Source of the DNA: JBARRO01 sp049644265
Lineage (GTDB): Bacteria; Bacteroidota; Ignavibacteria; UBA10030
DNA length: 61,773 bases
Assembly (NCBI GenBank): GCA_049644265.1
Contig: JBARRO010000161.1
Span: 1-61,773, forward strand
Direction: 5' to 3'
Within the stretch, counting starts at the first letter, position 1; each line of letters begins with the position of its first letter. Shown one piece after another: positions 1 through 8,072 of the stretch. Below the pieces are notes generated by a model. It worked only from the letters and a program-made list of their open reading frames with translations, searched no databases and had not been told where the DNA came from. The position numbers and the translations under genes are program-made.

Positions 1-4
1 CCCT

Positions 5-1453
5 CTACTTCATTGATTCGTTTCCAATGCCCTTCTTTTTCATCATGGATTCAATTCCAACAATCTCACGGGGCGCATCAGCTGACAGAGCCACTGCCCC
101 GTCGACAGTGACGAGTACCGAATCTTCAATCCGGACGCCAATGTTGTAGTATTGGGGCTCCACGCCTTCGGCTCCTTCAGCAATGTAGATTCCCGGCTCG
201 ACGGTGTAAACCATCCCCGCCTCCAGGATCGGTTGGCCGACATCGTGCACGTTCAGTCCGACCGGATGCCCCAGCCCATGCATGTAGAATTTCCTCCATT
301 CACGGGTACCCTGCTTCTTGATGATTCCGAGATTCAGGAGGCCCTCCTCAATGATATCTTCGGATTTTGCCTGAACATCCCGCCAGGCAACGCCGGGCTT
401 CATCATGGCAATACAGGCAGTTTGGGCATCCAGAACAATCTGGTAAATTTGCTTCTGCGCCGGCGAAAACTTTCCGTTTGCAGGAAACGTCCGGGTGACG
501 TCGCTTGAGTAACCGTGGTACTCTGCAGCACAGTCGGCAAGTACCAGGTCGCCGTCTTTGATTTGGCGACGGTTCGCTTCATAGTGAAGGATGACTGTAT
601 TTTCTCCCGACCCTACGATGCACGGATACCCAGGATACTCGGCTCCGAATCGTCGATACACGTACTCATAGACTGCCTGGATCTCATACTCGTACATCCC
701 TGGCTGACACGACATCATGGCCTGGTTGTGGGCGGTCGCGCTGATTTGGGAGGCCTTGGTCAAAAACGCGACCTCTTCCGGAGATTTGACGATACGCATT
801 TTGTACACGAGAGGGCTCGGGTCTCTCAGCTCAAGCTGGCCGTGTCTTGCTTTGGCCTGATCGACCAAATCACGAACCGGCTGGAGCAACTCGCTGATCT
901 CCCCTGTGATGTCGGAGGTCAGGGTTGGAACATAGAGAGATTTGACACCTCCCCTGAACAGCATCATGGATAACATTGATTTGAACTTGTCAACGGTGGT
1001 CGCATAGCGCAGTCCTCTCAACTTCATAGCACCTTCGGCTCCGTGTCGTCGGCCCGTCCATTGTTCCTTCAGGGGATCCCTCGGCTGGACATAGAGAATT
1101 TCTGTCACCGATATTGTCTTCGTTGAATCCTCATTGCTCCGGACACTGACACCCCGGGGTGCGAGAACCAGTATTGAATTCTCTTCATTGAATCCCGTCA
1201 GATAATAGAAGTTGTCGTCCTGGTGATACAGGTAGTCGACGTCGGCGTTGCGAATTCGTGTGGGAGCGGAGTAGAATATTGCGACAGCGTCCTTTCCGAT
1301 CCTTTGCATCAAAGTATCTCTGCGGGCCTGGCACACCGCACCCGGAATCAGATCGGTATCGTATTCGAGGTACTTCAGGTCCTGTGCGAAGACGCCGCTC
1401 GTCAAGAGAAGCAAGATTGCCCAGAGGCCGACACCACAGGCCGATGACTTCAT
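5..1453 (-). CDS. Secreted M24-family Xaa-Pro aminopeptidase
   Basis: Aminopeptidase P-type metallopeptidase that removes N-terminal residues next to proline. The N-terminal creatinase/AMP_N domain is followed by the pita-bread catalytic domain, whose metal ligands are visible in order: DCAAEYHGYSSDV (two Asp, about residue 305), HGLGHPVGLNVHD (His, about 385), EPGIY (Glu, about 416) and GVRIEDS (Glu, about 436). The ATG at 1453 is preferred over a start 75 nt upstream because it opens directly into a signal peptide (MKSSACG, a hydrophobic stretch, then VFAQ), so export to the periplasm or beyond is expected. At about 482 residues it is normal for the family. A terminator separates it from the upstream gene, so it is probably transcribed alone. 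The family is clear; the exact peptide substrate is not. Confidence 0.93.
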   Translation of the reverse strand: MKSSACGVGLWAILLLLTSGVFAQDLKYLEYDTDLIPGAVCQARRDTLMQRIGKDAVAIFYSAPTRIRNADVDYLYHQDDNFYYLTGFNEENSILVLAPRGVSVRSNEDSTKTISVTEILYVQPRDPLKEQWTGRRHGAEGAMKLRGLRYATTVDKFKSMLSMMLFRGGVKSLYVPTLTSDITGEISELLQPVRDLVDQAKARHGQLELRDPSPLVYKMRIVKSPEEVAFLTKASQISATAHNQAMMSCQPGMYEYEIQAVYEYVYRRFGAEYPGYPCIVGSGENTVILHYEANRRQIKDGDLVLADCAAEYHGYSSDVTRTFPANGKFSPAQKQIYQIVLDAQTACIAMMKPGVAWRDVQAKSEDIIEEGLLNLGIIKKQGTREWRKFYMHGLGHPVGLNVHDVGQPILEAGMVYTVEPGIYIAEGAEGVEPQYYNIGVRIEDSVLVTVDGAVALSADAPREIVGIESMMKKKGIGNESMK

Positions 1454-1540
1454 GGGAGATTCCAGTTTTGTTTGTGGTTGTCGTTGATTGAGAGGATGCA
1501 ATGTATCAAAAGAGATTCGGCCGTGCAAGAGATCGGCCGG

Positions 1541-1574
1541 AAAAACAAGCAGCCCGGCTGGTGACCGGGCTGCT
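1541..1574 (-). terminator. Rho-independent terminator
   Basis: A perfect 10-bp inverted repeat (1548-1557 with 1565-1574, arm AGCAGCCCGG) has a 7-nt loop. On the minus strand it is followed by TGTTTTT. It lies 25 nt past the stop codon of the T9SS beta-propeller gene and ends that transcript before the aminopeptidase gene. Confidence 0.85.
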
Positions 1575-1598
1575 GGCGCGTCCGATCAAATGTCGGCG

Positions 1599-4430
1599 CT
1601 ATTTCAACAGGAGCATTTTTTGCGTGCTCGTCCGATTTCCGCTTTCGAGCCGGTAGAAATAGGTGCCCGAGGAAACGGGTATGCCTGAGCGATCGGCACC
1701 ATTCCAGAACGCCTCATACACTCCGGCGGACTGGCTCTCGTCAACCAGCGTTGTCACCTCATTCCCACGAATGTCAAACACGCGCAATCGAACATTCCCC
1801 GGTTCGGGGATCGTGTACCGGATTCGCGTCGTGGGATTGAAGGGGTTGGGATAGTTCTGTCCGAGGTCAAAGTGCGAGGGAATGCCATTGGCGACTCGTT
1901 CGACGGAGGTCAAAACGGTGGAGCTGAAAACGCCGTTACCGTGAGTTCCGACAACAACCGTTCCGTCTGAATTCCGATTGTCGATCATGTCCACAACGAC
2001 ATTGCCGATCGTTCCGGGGCCTTCCTGGGCCCAGGAGGTCGAAGAACCGTTGAGCACCGAGGTTGAATACAGTCCAACACTTGTCCCGACGAAATAAACG
2101 ACGCCGGTACCCCCGCGGTGAACAACCGCCCAGCGACACGATGGTCCATTCCCGGACCCGTCAGCATTCTGTTCCAGGTTCCCGCTGACGTTTGTCCAGG
2201 AAGTGCCGCCATTCGTCGTCGAGAAGAGACTTTGCACGCCGTAGTTCGAGAAGACCACCAACGCATTGTCGGCGTTTGTGGGATCAAGCGCGATGGAGCT
2301 GACGTATGCCGCCGGTAATCCCTTCCCGCTGCCAATGTCGACCGGAGTTGGGAGCCCGGTATTCGCATTAAGCATCCTGTAGACGCTACCCGAGGAGGTC
2401 CCGTAATAGAGAATATTCGACGGAGTCTTCGACACTGCGAGGGCCGTGACAGATCCCGTCCCGCGGACCGTCGAAAGGCTGTCCCAGTTTGTCGTCTTCG
2501 TGGTCGACGTGTTGTCAACGGTAATCCCGAACAGGTTCTTGTTTCGCCAAATGATCTTGTCGCCGTTCAGGTACATGATGACTGAGTTGTTGGGGTCGAG
2601 TGCGAACGGAACAATGAACAATGTGCCATAATTTCCACCCGTCGGATCGACTCGAACGAATCCAGTCGATGTTAATTCATAGATCTGTCCATTTTGGGCC
2701 GAAACGTATGCCGCCACACCACCATCCGAAATCGCACAATAGGCCCCATCCCCTCCGAGCAGACTGGACCAGGCACTCGTCGGAATGTCGGTGGCTGCCT
2801 GCCACGTTCCGTTGTCCTGTAGCCCACCTATCACAGTCATGTCACCGTTTGAACCATGATCCAACGCCACGGTGTAGAACTGACCTGTGGTATACCCGTT
2901 GTTCAGCGTCGACCAGGCGACTGTCGTTGCAGTCACATCGTTCGTCACGGTCACTCCGCCGTCGTGACCGGAGTAGTAGATGACGTTGCTTCCCGGTTTG
3001 AAGAGGCCGGAATGTTGATCCGGATGATGCGTTGTGTACAAGGAATAGTTCGCCGGCCCTGCGTATCCTCCTATCCGTTTCCAGTTTGCATTGGTTGCGA
3101 ATCCATCTGTTGAACGATACAGGTTGGTGCTCCCGACGATGACAAAGTTCGGATCGTCCGGTTTCACCCTGACAATCATGTCGTAACCAGATTGTGTGTC
3201 AAACACGGCATTGCCGCTCACGCCGGATTCATTCGGAAGGTTTACACCGCGATTCGCCCATGTTCCGTTTGCTCCGCTCCCATCCCCCGAGACATATGTG
3301 TATTTCCAGAATTGATGGCTGTTGATCTGGTCGGTCCCGTTTGTTCCGTTCGTGCCCTGCACCACGAAGTAGACGGTGTTCTGATCAGAAGGTGCAACGC
3401 CGAGAACGATCCGGCTGTATTGGCTCGGAAATCCTGCAGGCGTAATGTTCGTCCACGACACTCCATCGGTGGACCGCCAGATCCCTTTGTCGGTCGCACT
3501 GTAGGTTGCGAGATTGAAATCAATGGCGCTCATCGCTGCGTAGACGACGCCGGTCGAGGTCACGACAACGTCCGTGTACCGGGGTCCGCTTGAAGTGTTT
3601 CCACGAACCAGAGTCCACGATGCACCGCCGTCCGATGACCGCATGATGGCGGCCACTGTCGCTGCATACACTTCTTCCTGTGAGGCGTTGGACGGGTCTA
3701 TCGCGACATTCCAGATGTAGTCCCAGGGCGGATCGAATGTCTGGGGGGAATTCGTCGCTGTTGCCGCAAGTTTACTCCACGTGCCTCCACCATTGGTCGA
3801 CTTGAACATGCCGTCGCCACGATAGGAGGAGTTGCCGCCTCCAAATGCAGAGTTCCCGGACAATTCACCAGTCCCATAATACCATGTCGCTGTGTGTCCG
3901 CCGCGGGTATCCTGGGCAACTGCCGTCACGCTTTGGATGACTTCCGAAAGTGATGTTGTCCTCGACCAGTTTGCACCCGCATCTGCGGACAACCACATTC
4001 CGCCGGAGACACCCCCGGCAAGAATCCTGTTCGTGTTTGACACATCCACTGCCAGAGCACGAGTCCGGCCTCCGACATTGTACGGTCCCCTGGGACTCCA
4101 GCTGAACACCTGTGTACCCGAACTTTTCGCCATTGCAGAAGATACTTTCTTGGGAAGCCTCGCCGAGAACGCCAGTTCTTTTTCGCGTATCCCGGGGGGA
4201 ATCGTCCCTGATCTGGGATCGTGGAGGCGCGTCCATTCATAGAGCTCCCGGGCGTTCGGATTCTCCCCTACCCCGATACTACTGGGAGCCTGTTCCTCCT
4301 CGGCCGGCTTGATGGAGAACGTGCCCCACTGAGCCCGGCTTTGGTGATGGGCCGTGTCGACGACCGAAGCGAGTCCCAGAGCGAATCCCGCTGTCGCCAC
4401 GATGATATGTAATACCGTTGATTTTTTCAT
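1599..4430 (-). CDS. Secreted Asp-box beta-propeller protein with T9SS type A sorting domain
   Basis: A 943-residue exported protein. After an N-terminal hydrophobic signal segment, repeated BNR/Asp-box units are spread through the chain, such as SADAGANW, STNGGGTW, SSDGGASW and TTNGGTSW. This predicts a sialidase/VPS10-like beta-propeller. The last ~85 residues start with GQNYPNPFNPTTRI and hold GNEVTTLVDE and SGTYFYRL, which is the FlgD-Ig-like T9SS C-terminal sorting domain, so the protein should cross the outer membrane and be anchored or released at the surface. No glycosidase active site can be assigned, so the enzymatic label is left open. The start has a strong ribosome-binding site (GGGAGGAGC before ATG). 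The gene follows a lipoprotein gene by 21 nt and ends at a clear terminator. Confidence 0.88.
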   Translation of the reverse strand: MKKSTVLHIIVATAGFALGLASVVDTAHHQSRAQWGTFSIKPAEEEQAPSSIGVGENPNARELYEWTRLHDPRSGTIPPGIREKELAFSARLPKKVSSAMAKSSGTQVFSWSPRGPYNVGGRTRALAVDVSNTNRILAGGVSGGMWLSADAGANWSRTTSLSEVIQSVTAVAQDTRGGHTATWYYGTGELSGNSAFGGGNSSYRGDGMFKSTNGGGTWSKLAATATNSPQTFDPPWDYIWNVAIDPSNASQEEVYAATVAAIMRSSDGGASWTLVRGNTSSGPRYTDVVVTSTGVVYAAMSAIDFNLATYSATDKGIWRSTDGVSWTNITPAGFPSQYSRIVLGVAPSDQNTVYFVVQGTNGTNGTDQINSHQFWKYTYVSGDGSGANGTWANRGVNLPNESGVSGNAVFDTQSGYDMIVRVKPDDPNFVIVGSTNLYRSTDGFATNANWKRIGGYAGPANYSLYTTHHPDQHSGLFKPGSNVIYYSGHDGGVTVTNDVTATTVAWSTLNNGYTTGQFYTVALDHGSNGDMTVIGGLQDNGTWQAATDIPTSAWSSLLGGDGAYCAISDGGVAAYVSAQNGQIYELTSTGFVRVDPTGGNYGTLFIVPFALDPNNSVIMYLNGDKIIWRNKNLFGITVDNTSTTKTTNWDSLSTVRGTGSVTALAVSKTPSNILYYGTSSGSVYRMLNANTGLPTPVDIGSGKGLPAAYVSSIALDPTNADNALVVFSNYGVQSLFSTTNGGTSWTNVSGNLEQNADGSGNGPSCRWAVVHRGGTGVVYFVGTSVGLYSTSVLNGSSTSWAQEGPGTIGNVVVDMIDNRNSDGTVVVGTHGNGVFSSTVLTSVERVANGIPSHFDLGQNYPNPFNPTTRIRYTIPEPGNVRLRVFDIRGNEVTTLVDESQSAGVYEAFWNGADRSGIPVSSGTYFYRLESGNRTSTQKMLLLK

Positions 4431-4451
4431 GCTCCTCCCTTTATGTTCACA

Positions 4452-4937
4452 TTAATTCTGATGAATATCGTAGGTTTCCACTGAGTAGGTCGAGCTTTCC
4501 GCCGAAGATTGCATAAATGCTTTGAATTGTGTACCCGCAAGAAGCCCGGGAAGCGGTGGGTCCATCCGGGGAAAGAGTTCCTTCGATGGGGAAAGTGTGT
4601 AGGCAAACCGCACACGCACCGCGGATCCGACAGCCAAAGGACGGGCAAACGAAGAACCGGTGCCAAGGATCGAATCGATTCTGACTTTCGCGACACACGG
4701 AGCTTTTGAACAAGGCCCGTCTCCATTTGCCTGGAGTTCCGTCGTATCAACGGCAAGGACTGTTCCGACGATCCGGCAACTGCCGACCGGAACCATTTTG
4801 TCCGGATCCAGAGCTGTGATTGGGACCTGAGCATACTGTCTTCCGGGGGTTTGCTCTTCCTGTTTGGTCGTTTCCCTGGTTTCCTTTGAACATCCGGTCG
4901 CGAGAACCACGAGGAGAACTGCGGTTTGTATTTTCAT
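4452..4937 (-). CDS. Putative lipoprotein of unknown function
   Basis: A small lipoprotein with a signal peptide and lipobox (VLATGC, then SKETRETTKQEEQ), so it is probably anchored in a membrane facing the periplasm. The mature part (~140 residues) has two Cys in GPCSKAPCVAKV and a beta-rich stretch (GSCRIVGTVLAV, VRVRFAYTL), and may be an OB- or Ig-like fold. No family is recognised. The ATG at 4937 is preferred over the one at 4943 because AGGA sits 5 nt before it. It lies between the molybdenum-cofactor oxidoreductase gene (33 nt away) and the T9SS beta-propeller gene (21 nt away), suggesting cotranscription. Confidence 0.7.
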   Translation of the reverse strand: MKIQTAVLLVVLATGCSKETRETTKQEEQTPGRQYAQVPITALDPDKMVPVGSCRIVGTVLAVDTTELQANGDGPCSKAPCVAKVRIDSILGTGSSFARPLAVGSAVRVRFAYTLSPSKELFPRMDPPLPGLLAGTQFKAFMQSSAESSTYSVETYDIHQN

Positions 4938-4970
4938 TTCCATCCTGGCTAATCGTGAAGGTGTCGCTGT

Positions 4971-5573
4971 CTAGTAGAACCGCTCTTCTTTCCACGGGTC
5001 CGCCGAGTTGCTGTATCCATTCACTTCCCAAAATCCCGGCTTGTCTTTCGCCATAAACTCCAGGCCCTTGACCCACTTGGCGCCTTTCCAGGCATATCGC
5101 CGGGGAGTAAAGACCCGCATGGGCCCTCCATGGTCCGGCTCCAGCGGAGTACCATTGACTGTGTGGACCAAGATCACGTCCTCTTCCAGCATCCATTTGA
5201 GAGGGAGGTTTGTCGTGTAACCTCCATACGCATGCTGCATGACGTACCGGGCTTCCGCTTTCACGCTGACTGCGTTCATCAGGTCAGAGAACATCACCCC
5301 TTCCCAAACATCTCCGAACCGGCTCCAATGGGTGACACAGTGGAAATCCGCCTTCAACTTCGCCTGAGGCAGCTTCATGAACTCGTCCCACGTCCACTCT
5401 TTCGGCTCCACAAGCCCCCAGACCCGCATCCGCCAGGATTCCTTCGCAACTTTTGGCGTATCCCCGTACGTGAGGACCGGGAATTTCTCGGTCTTGAACT
5501 GCCCCGGAGGAAGATTCGCCTTTCCGAAATAGTTTACTCCCTCAACAACGGTTTTCTTTTCAAACAATCCCAT
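4971..5573 (-). CDS. Sulfite-oxidase-family molybdopterin-dependent oxidoreductase
   Basis: A 200-residue protein of the oxidoreductase molybdopterin-binding (SuoX/YedY, COG2041) fold. Visible features are RMRVWGLVE near residue 48, the Mo-ligand cysteine in DFHCVTHWSRFGDVWEGV, VILVHTVNGTPLEPDHGGPMR, and the C-terminal WVKGLEFM and PGFWEVNGYS. It lacks a Tat signal peptide, the heme domain and the sulfite-oxidase dimerisation domain, so it is a short single-domain form, apparently cytoplasmic. Its position downstream of moeA-moaD-moaE-moaA fits a molybdenum-cofactor enzyme made alongside its cofactor pathway. The physiological substrate is unknown. Protein-methionine-sulfoxide reduction, as in MsrP, would need export and is less likely. 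Confidence 0.85.
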   Translation of the reverse strand: MGLFEKKTVVEGVNYFGKANLPPGQFKTEKFPVLTYGDTPKVAKESWRMRVWGLVEPKEWTWDEFMKLPQAKLKADFHCVTHWSRFGDVWEGVMFSDLMNAVSVKAEARYVMQHAYGGYTTNLPLKWMLEEDVILVHTVNGTPLEPDHGGPMRVFTPRRYAWKGAKWVKGLEFMAKDKPGFWEVNGYSNSADPWKEERFY

Positions 5574-5686
5574 GGTTCACTTGAATGCGGAAATGCTTTT
5601 TGGCAACGATCGGGCCGGCACGGTGCTCAATCTACATCGAGACCCGGCGATCGTTTGTGGCAAGGAACACACCCGGGATATTTTCT

Positions 5687-6220
5687 CTACTTTTGTTTGC
5701 CCTGTTCTCGCGCACTGGCAATTTGCATAAGCTGCTGTATCGTCTGAAGATCGGCCGAACGCTGAGCATGCACGACCTTCCATCGTCCATCCCGTGGTTC
5801 CATAATCCAGGTGGTCGGCAGGTATTCTTCCAGCAGGTGGCCGTCAATGGTGTAGTTTTGGCGAAGGATGAAAAACACAGAGGCTCCTTCGCCGTACACC
5901 TTCACGGTGAGGTTCTCAAACTGGTTGTCATAGTCCTTGATTCTTCCGATTGCGCTCTGAAGCCGTCGCTTCGTTGTGTCTATCGGTTCGGTGATTCCCC
6001 AGTATGTCACGTAGTACACGTCCTTGGCGAAATACTCGTCGAGGAGGCTATCGGCCCGCATGGGAGCGCCGTTGTAAATCTTCTTCAGCGCCCTATGGAA
6101 GTTGGTGATCTCATCCTTGATCCTGGTCTCGTCCTGTGCAGTGGAATCGCTGTTCTGTTTCTGTGTGGAATCACAGGCGAGCATGATACAACAAGCGACA
6201 ACGAGAAGAGTGTATTTCAT
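5687..6220 (-). CDS. NTF2-like (DUF4440/SnoaL-type) lipoprotein
   Basis: About 177 residues. A lipoprotein signal (VVACCIMLAC, then DSTQKQNSDST) precedes a single domain. The domain runs from DEITNFHRALKKIYNG through DEYFAKDVYYVTYWG, VKVYGEGASVFFILRQNYT and TWIMEPRDGRWKVVHAQRS, the alpha+beta cone pattern of SnoaL/DUF4440 proteins (WKVVHAHRS is the usual end). Function is unassigned; such domains often bind small ligands. ATG at 6220 is chosen because AGGTGG lies just upstream; a GTG at 6229 would leave no room for it. It starts 1 nt after the moaA stop, so it is translationally close to the Moco operon. Confidence 0.75.
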   Translation of the reverse strand: MKYTLLVVACCIMLACDSTQKQNSDSTAQDETRIKDEITNFHRALKKIYNGAPMRADSLLDEYFAKDVYYVTYWGITEPIDTTKRRLQSAIGRIKDYDNQFENLTVKVYGEGASVFFILRQNYTIDGHLLEEYLPTTWIMEPRDGRWKVVHAQRSADLQTIQQLMQIASAREQGKQK

Positions 6221-6221
6221 A

Positions 6222-7208
6222 TTATCCACCTATTTGGGACATGGTTCGGGTTGGCCGGACGAATTCCGGACGATTAATGAGATGCCCTTCCTCTTTCCTC
6301 GAGACTGCTTGAGTGATTGCATGCTTGATCTCTGCGTCTGCGGCACCGCGGCGCAGAAGTCCTTTCAAATCGTATTCCTCGAGGGAGAACAGACATGTCC
6401 TCAGTTTGCCATCGGAGGTGATGCGGACGCGATTGCAATGGCTGCAGAATGGCTCACTCACCGAGCTGATGAACCCGATTTCGCCGAGTCCATCTTCGAA
6501 TTGAAACCGGTCTGCTGGTTGCGTTCCCCGTCGCTCCACAGGGATCATTTTCTTCCCGGTCGCCCGCTCCATCACCTGAATAATCTCATGGGTCGGCACG
6601 ACTTTCTCGATACTCCATCCGTCGTCGGAGCCAATGGGCATAAACTCGATAAACCGCACAATATAGGGTTTCGTCCTTGCGAGGAACGCAAATTTCGGAA
6701 TCTCATCGTCGTTAAGTCCCCGAACCATGACCACGTTGAGCTTAACCGGGCGGATGCCAACGCGCTCAACCGTGTCGATCCCTTCCCACACCTTGTGATA
6801 ATAGTTCCTTCGGGTCATGAGGTTGAACTTTTCGGGGTTGAGAGAGTCCAGGCTGATATTGATGCGATGCAGTCCTGCCTTGTAAAGGTCCAGGGTCTGT
6901 TCGGCAAGAAAATATCCGTTTGTCGTCAGCGCAAGGTCGGTAATCGCCGGGATCCTGTGGATTTTTTCCACGAGGAGGTGCAACTCTTTTCGCATCAGGG
7001 GTTCACCACCGGTCAGCCGGACTTTCGTGACACCGAGCTCGGAGAAGATCCGGGTGAGCCGGGCGATCTCTTCAAACGTGAGAAGCTCGGATTTCTCCAT
7101 CCATTGCATTCCCTCTTCGGGCATGCAGTACCGGCAGCGGAAATTACACCGATCCGTGACCGAAATGCGTAAGTTGTTGACGATACGGTTAAAGGAGTCC
7201 TTGAGCAT
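6222..7208 (-). CDS. moaA: GTP 3',8-cyclase MoaA
   Basis: Radical-SAM enzyme that, with MoaC, converts GTP to cyclic pyranopterin monophosphate, the first step of molybdenum-cofactor synthesis. The N-terminal SAM cluster motif CNFRCRYC (CxxxCxxC, about residues 21-28) follows NNLRISVTDR. The C-terminal substrate cluster is visible as PFCSHCNRVRITSDGKLRTC, and the chain ends in the functionally important GG (SQIGG). At ~328 residues the length is normal. ATG at 7208 is chosen; TTG at 7214 is also in frame. It is separated by 154 nt of repeat-like spacer from moaE. No moaC is present in the window. Confidence 0.97.
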   Translation of the reverse strand: MLKDSFNRIVNNLRISVTDRCNFRCRYCMPEEGMQWMEKSELLTFEEIARLTRIFSELGVTKVRLTGGEPLMRKELHLLVEKIHRIPAITDLALTTNGYFLAEQTLDLYKAGLHRINISLDSLNPEKFNLMTRRNYYHKVWEGIDTVERVGIRPVKLNVVMVRGLNDDEIPKFAFLARTKPYIVRFIEFMPIGSDDGWSIEKVVPTHEIIQVMERATGKKMIPVERRGTQPADRFQFEDGLGEIGFISSVSEPFCSHCNRVRITSDGKLRTCLFSLEEYDLKGLLRRGAADAEIKHAITQAVSRKEEGHLINRPEFVRPTRTMSQIGG

Positions 7209-7362
7209 TGTCAATTATCGATTGAAGATTGAAAGTTATGTTGAAAGTTGAAGGTTGTAAGTTGTAAGCTGAGAGATACGAACCTCAATTACAGTTTCAA
7301 AAGAGGGTCTTTGCCAAAGCATACAAAGAGTTTTGTGCCTTTTTCTTGTGGCTCCATAACCC
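7209..7362. repeat. Low-complexity spacer between moaE and moaA
   Basis: About 150 bases without a convincing gene. The part next to moaA (7215-7275) consists of degenerate short units built on TTGAAGATTGAAAGTTG and GTTGTAAG. The same type of text appears in other spacers near 9.6-10.0 kb and 11.2-11.4 kb. No clear promoter or hairpin was seen. Confidence 0.5.
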
Positions 7363-7806
7363 TTATGCTTTCATCTCCGACCTTCGCGATTGCGAGGACC
7401 ATTCGAACGTGCCGTCCGCATAGTATTCCTTTTTCCAGATTGGGACTTCCTGCTTCAATCGGTCGATGAGATAACGGCACGCCTCGAATGCTTCGTTTCG
7501 ATGTGCGGAGGAAACGGCGATGACAACGCTCGCTTCTCCCAGGGGCACCTTGCCGATCCGGTGAACTACCGCAACACGATCGAGCGGCCAGCGCGAGCGG
7601 GATTCCTCAACGAGTGCCTGCATCGTCTTCAGGGCCATTGGCTCGTATGCCTCGTACTCCAGCGAAACCACGCTCTTGTCGTTCGCATGGTTGCGTGTTG
7701 TTCCGATGAACACATCAATCCCGCCTGATTCGTGGGATGTCACCGATTCGACGACCTCAGCGACATTGATCGGGTCTTTGGTGATATGAACTGTCGCTTC
7801 CTTCAT
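7363..7806 (-). CDS. moaE: Molybdopterin synthase catalytic subunit MoaE
   Basis: Large subunit of molybdopterin synthase, which inserts sulfur carried on MoaD into precursor Z to make molybdopterin. Family signatures are GGIDVFIGTTRNH, VVSLEYEAYEPMA, VAVVHRIGKVPLGEASV, SAHRNEAFEACRYLIDRLK and the active-site region VPIWKKEYYADGTFEW. The start at 7806 (MKEATVH, ~147 residues) is chosen because it overlaps the moaD stop in an ATGA; the longer in-frame extension has no family counterpart. Confidence 0.96.
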   Translation of the reverse strand: MKEATVHITKDPINVAEVVESVTSHESGGIDVFIGTTRNHANDKSVVSLEYEAYEPMALKTMQALVEESRSRWPLDRVAVVHRIGKVPLGEASVVIAVSSAHRNEAFEACRYLIDRLKQEVPIWKKEYYADGTFEWSSQSRRSEMKA

Positions 7807-8048
7807 CCTCCGCTCACCGGTGGAATAACCGCCACCTCGTCCCCCTCCTTCAACAGATGGTCTCCGTTCACATATTCGCAGTTTACGGCAAGTCTCAGAC
7901 TGTTCTTCCACTCGAGGAACCTGCTGTTCTCACGAATCAGACGCTGCACGACATCTGCGGCAACACCGGGTTGAGTGAGTTCGAATTCCCGCTCGTCGAA
8001 TCCCGCAAGATCCTTCGCCAGCGAAAACAGTTTAACGGTGACTTTCAT
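7803..8048 (-). CDS. moaD: Molybdopterin synthase sulfur carrier subunit MoaD
   Basis: An 81-residue ubiquitin-like (beta-grasp) sulfur carrier. The chain starts MKVTVKLFSLAKDLAGF, holds LAVNCEYVNGDHLLKEGDEVAVIPPVSGG and ends exactly in the GG that is adenylated and thiocarboxylated. Its stop overlaps the moaE start (ATGA), which supports translational coupling of the two synthase subunits. MoeA is encoded 24 nt upstream. Confidence 0.96.
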   Translation of the reverse strand: MKVTVKLFSLAKDLAGFDEREFELTQPGVAADVVQRLIRENSRFLEWKNSLRLAVNCEYVNGDHLLKEGDEVAVIPPVSGG

Positions 8049-8072
8049 GGTCGCTTATCCGCGGCATCCTTT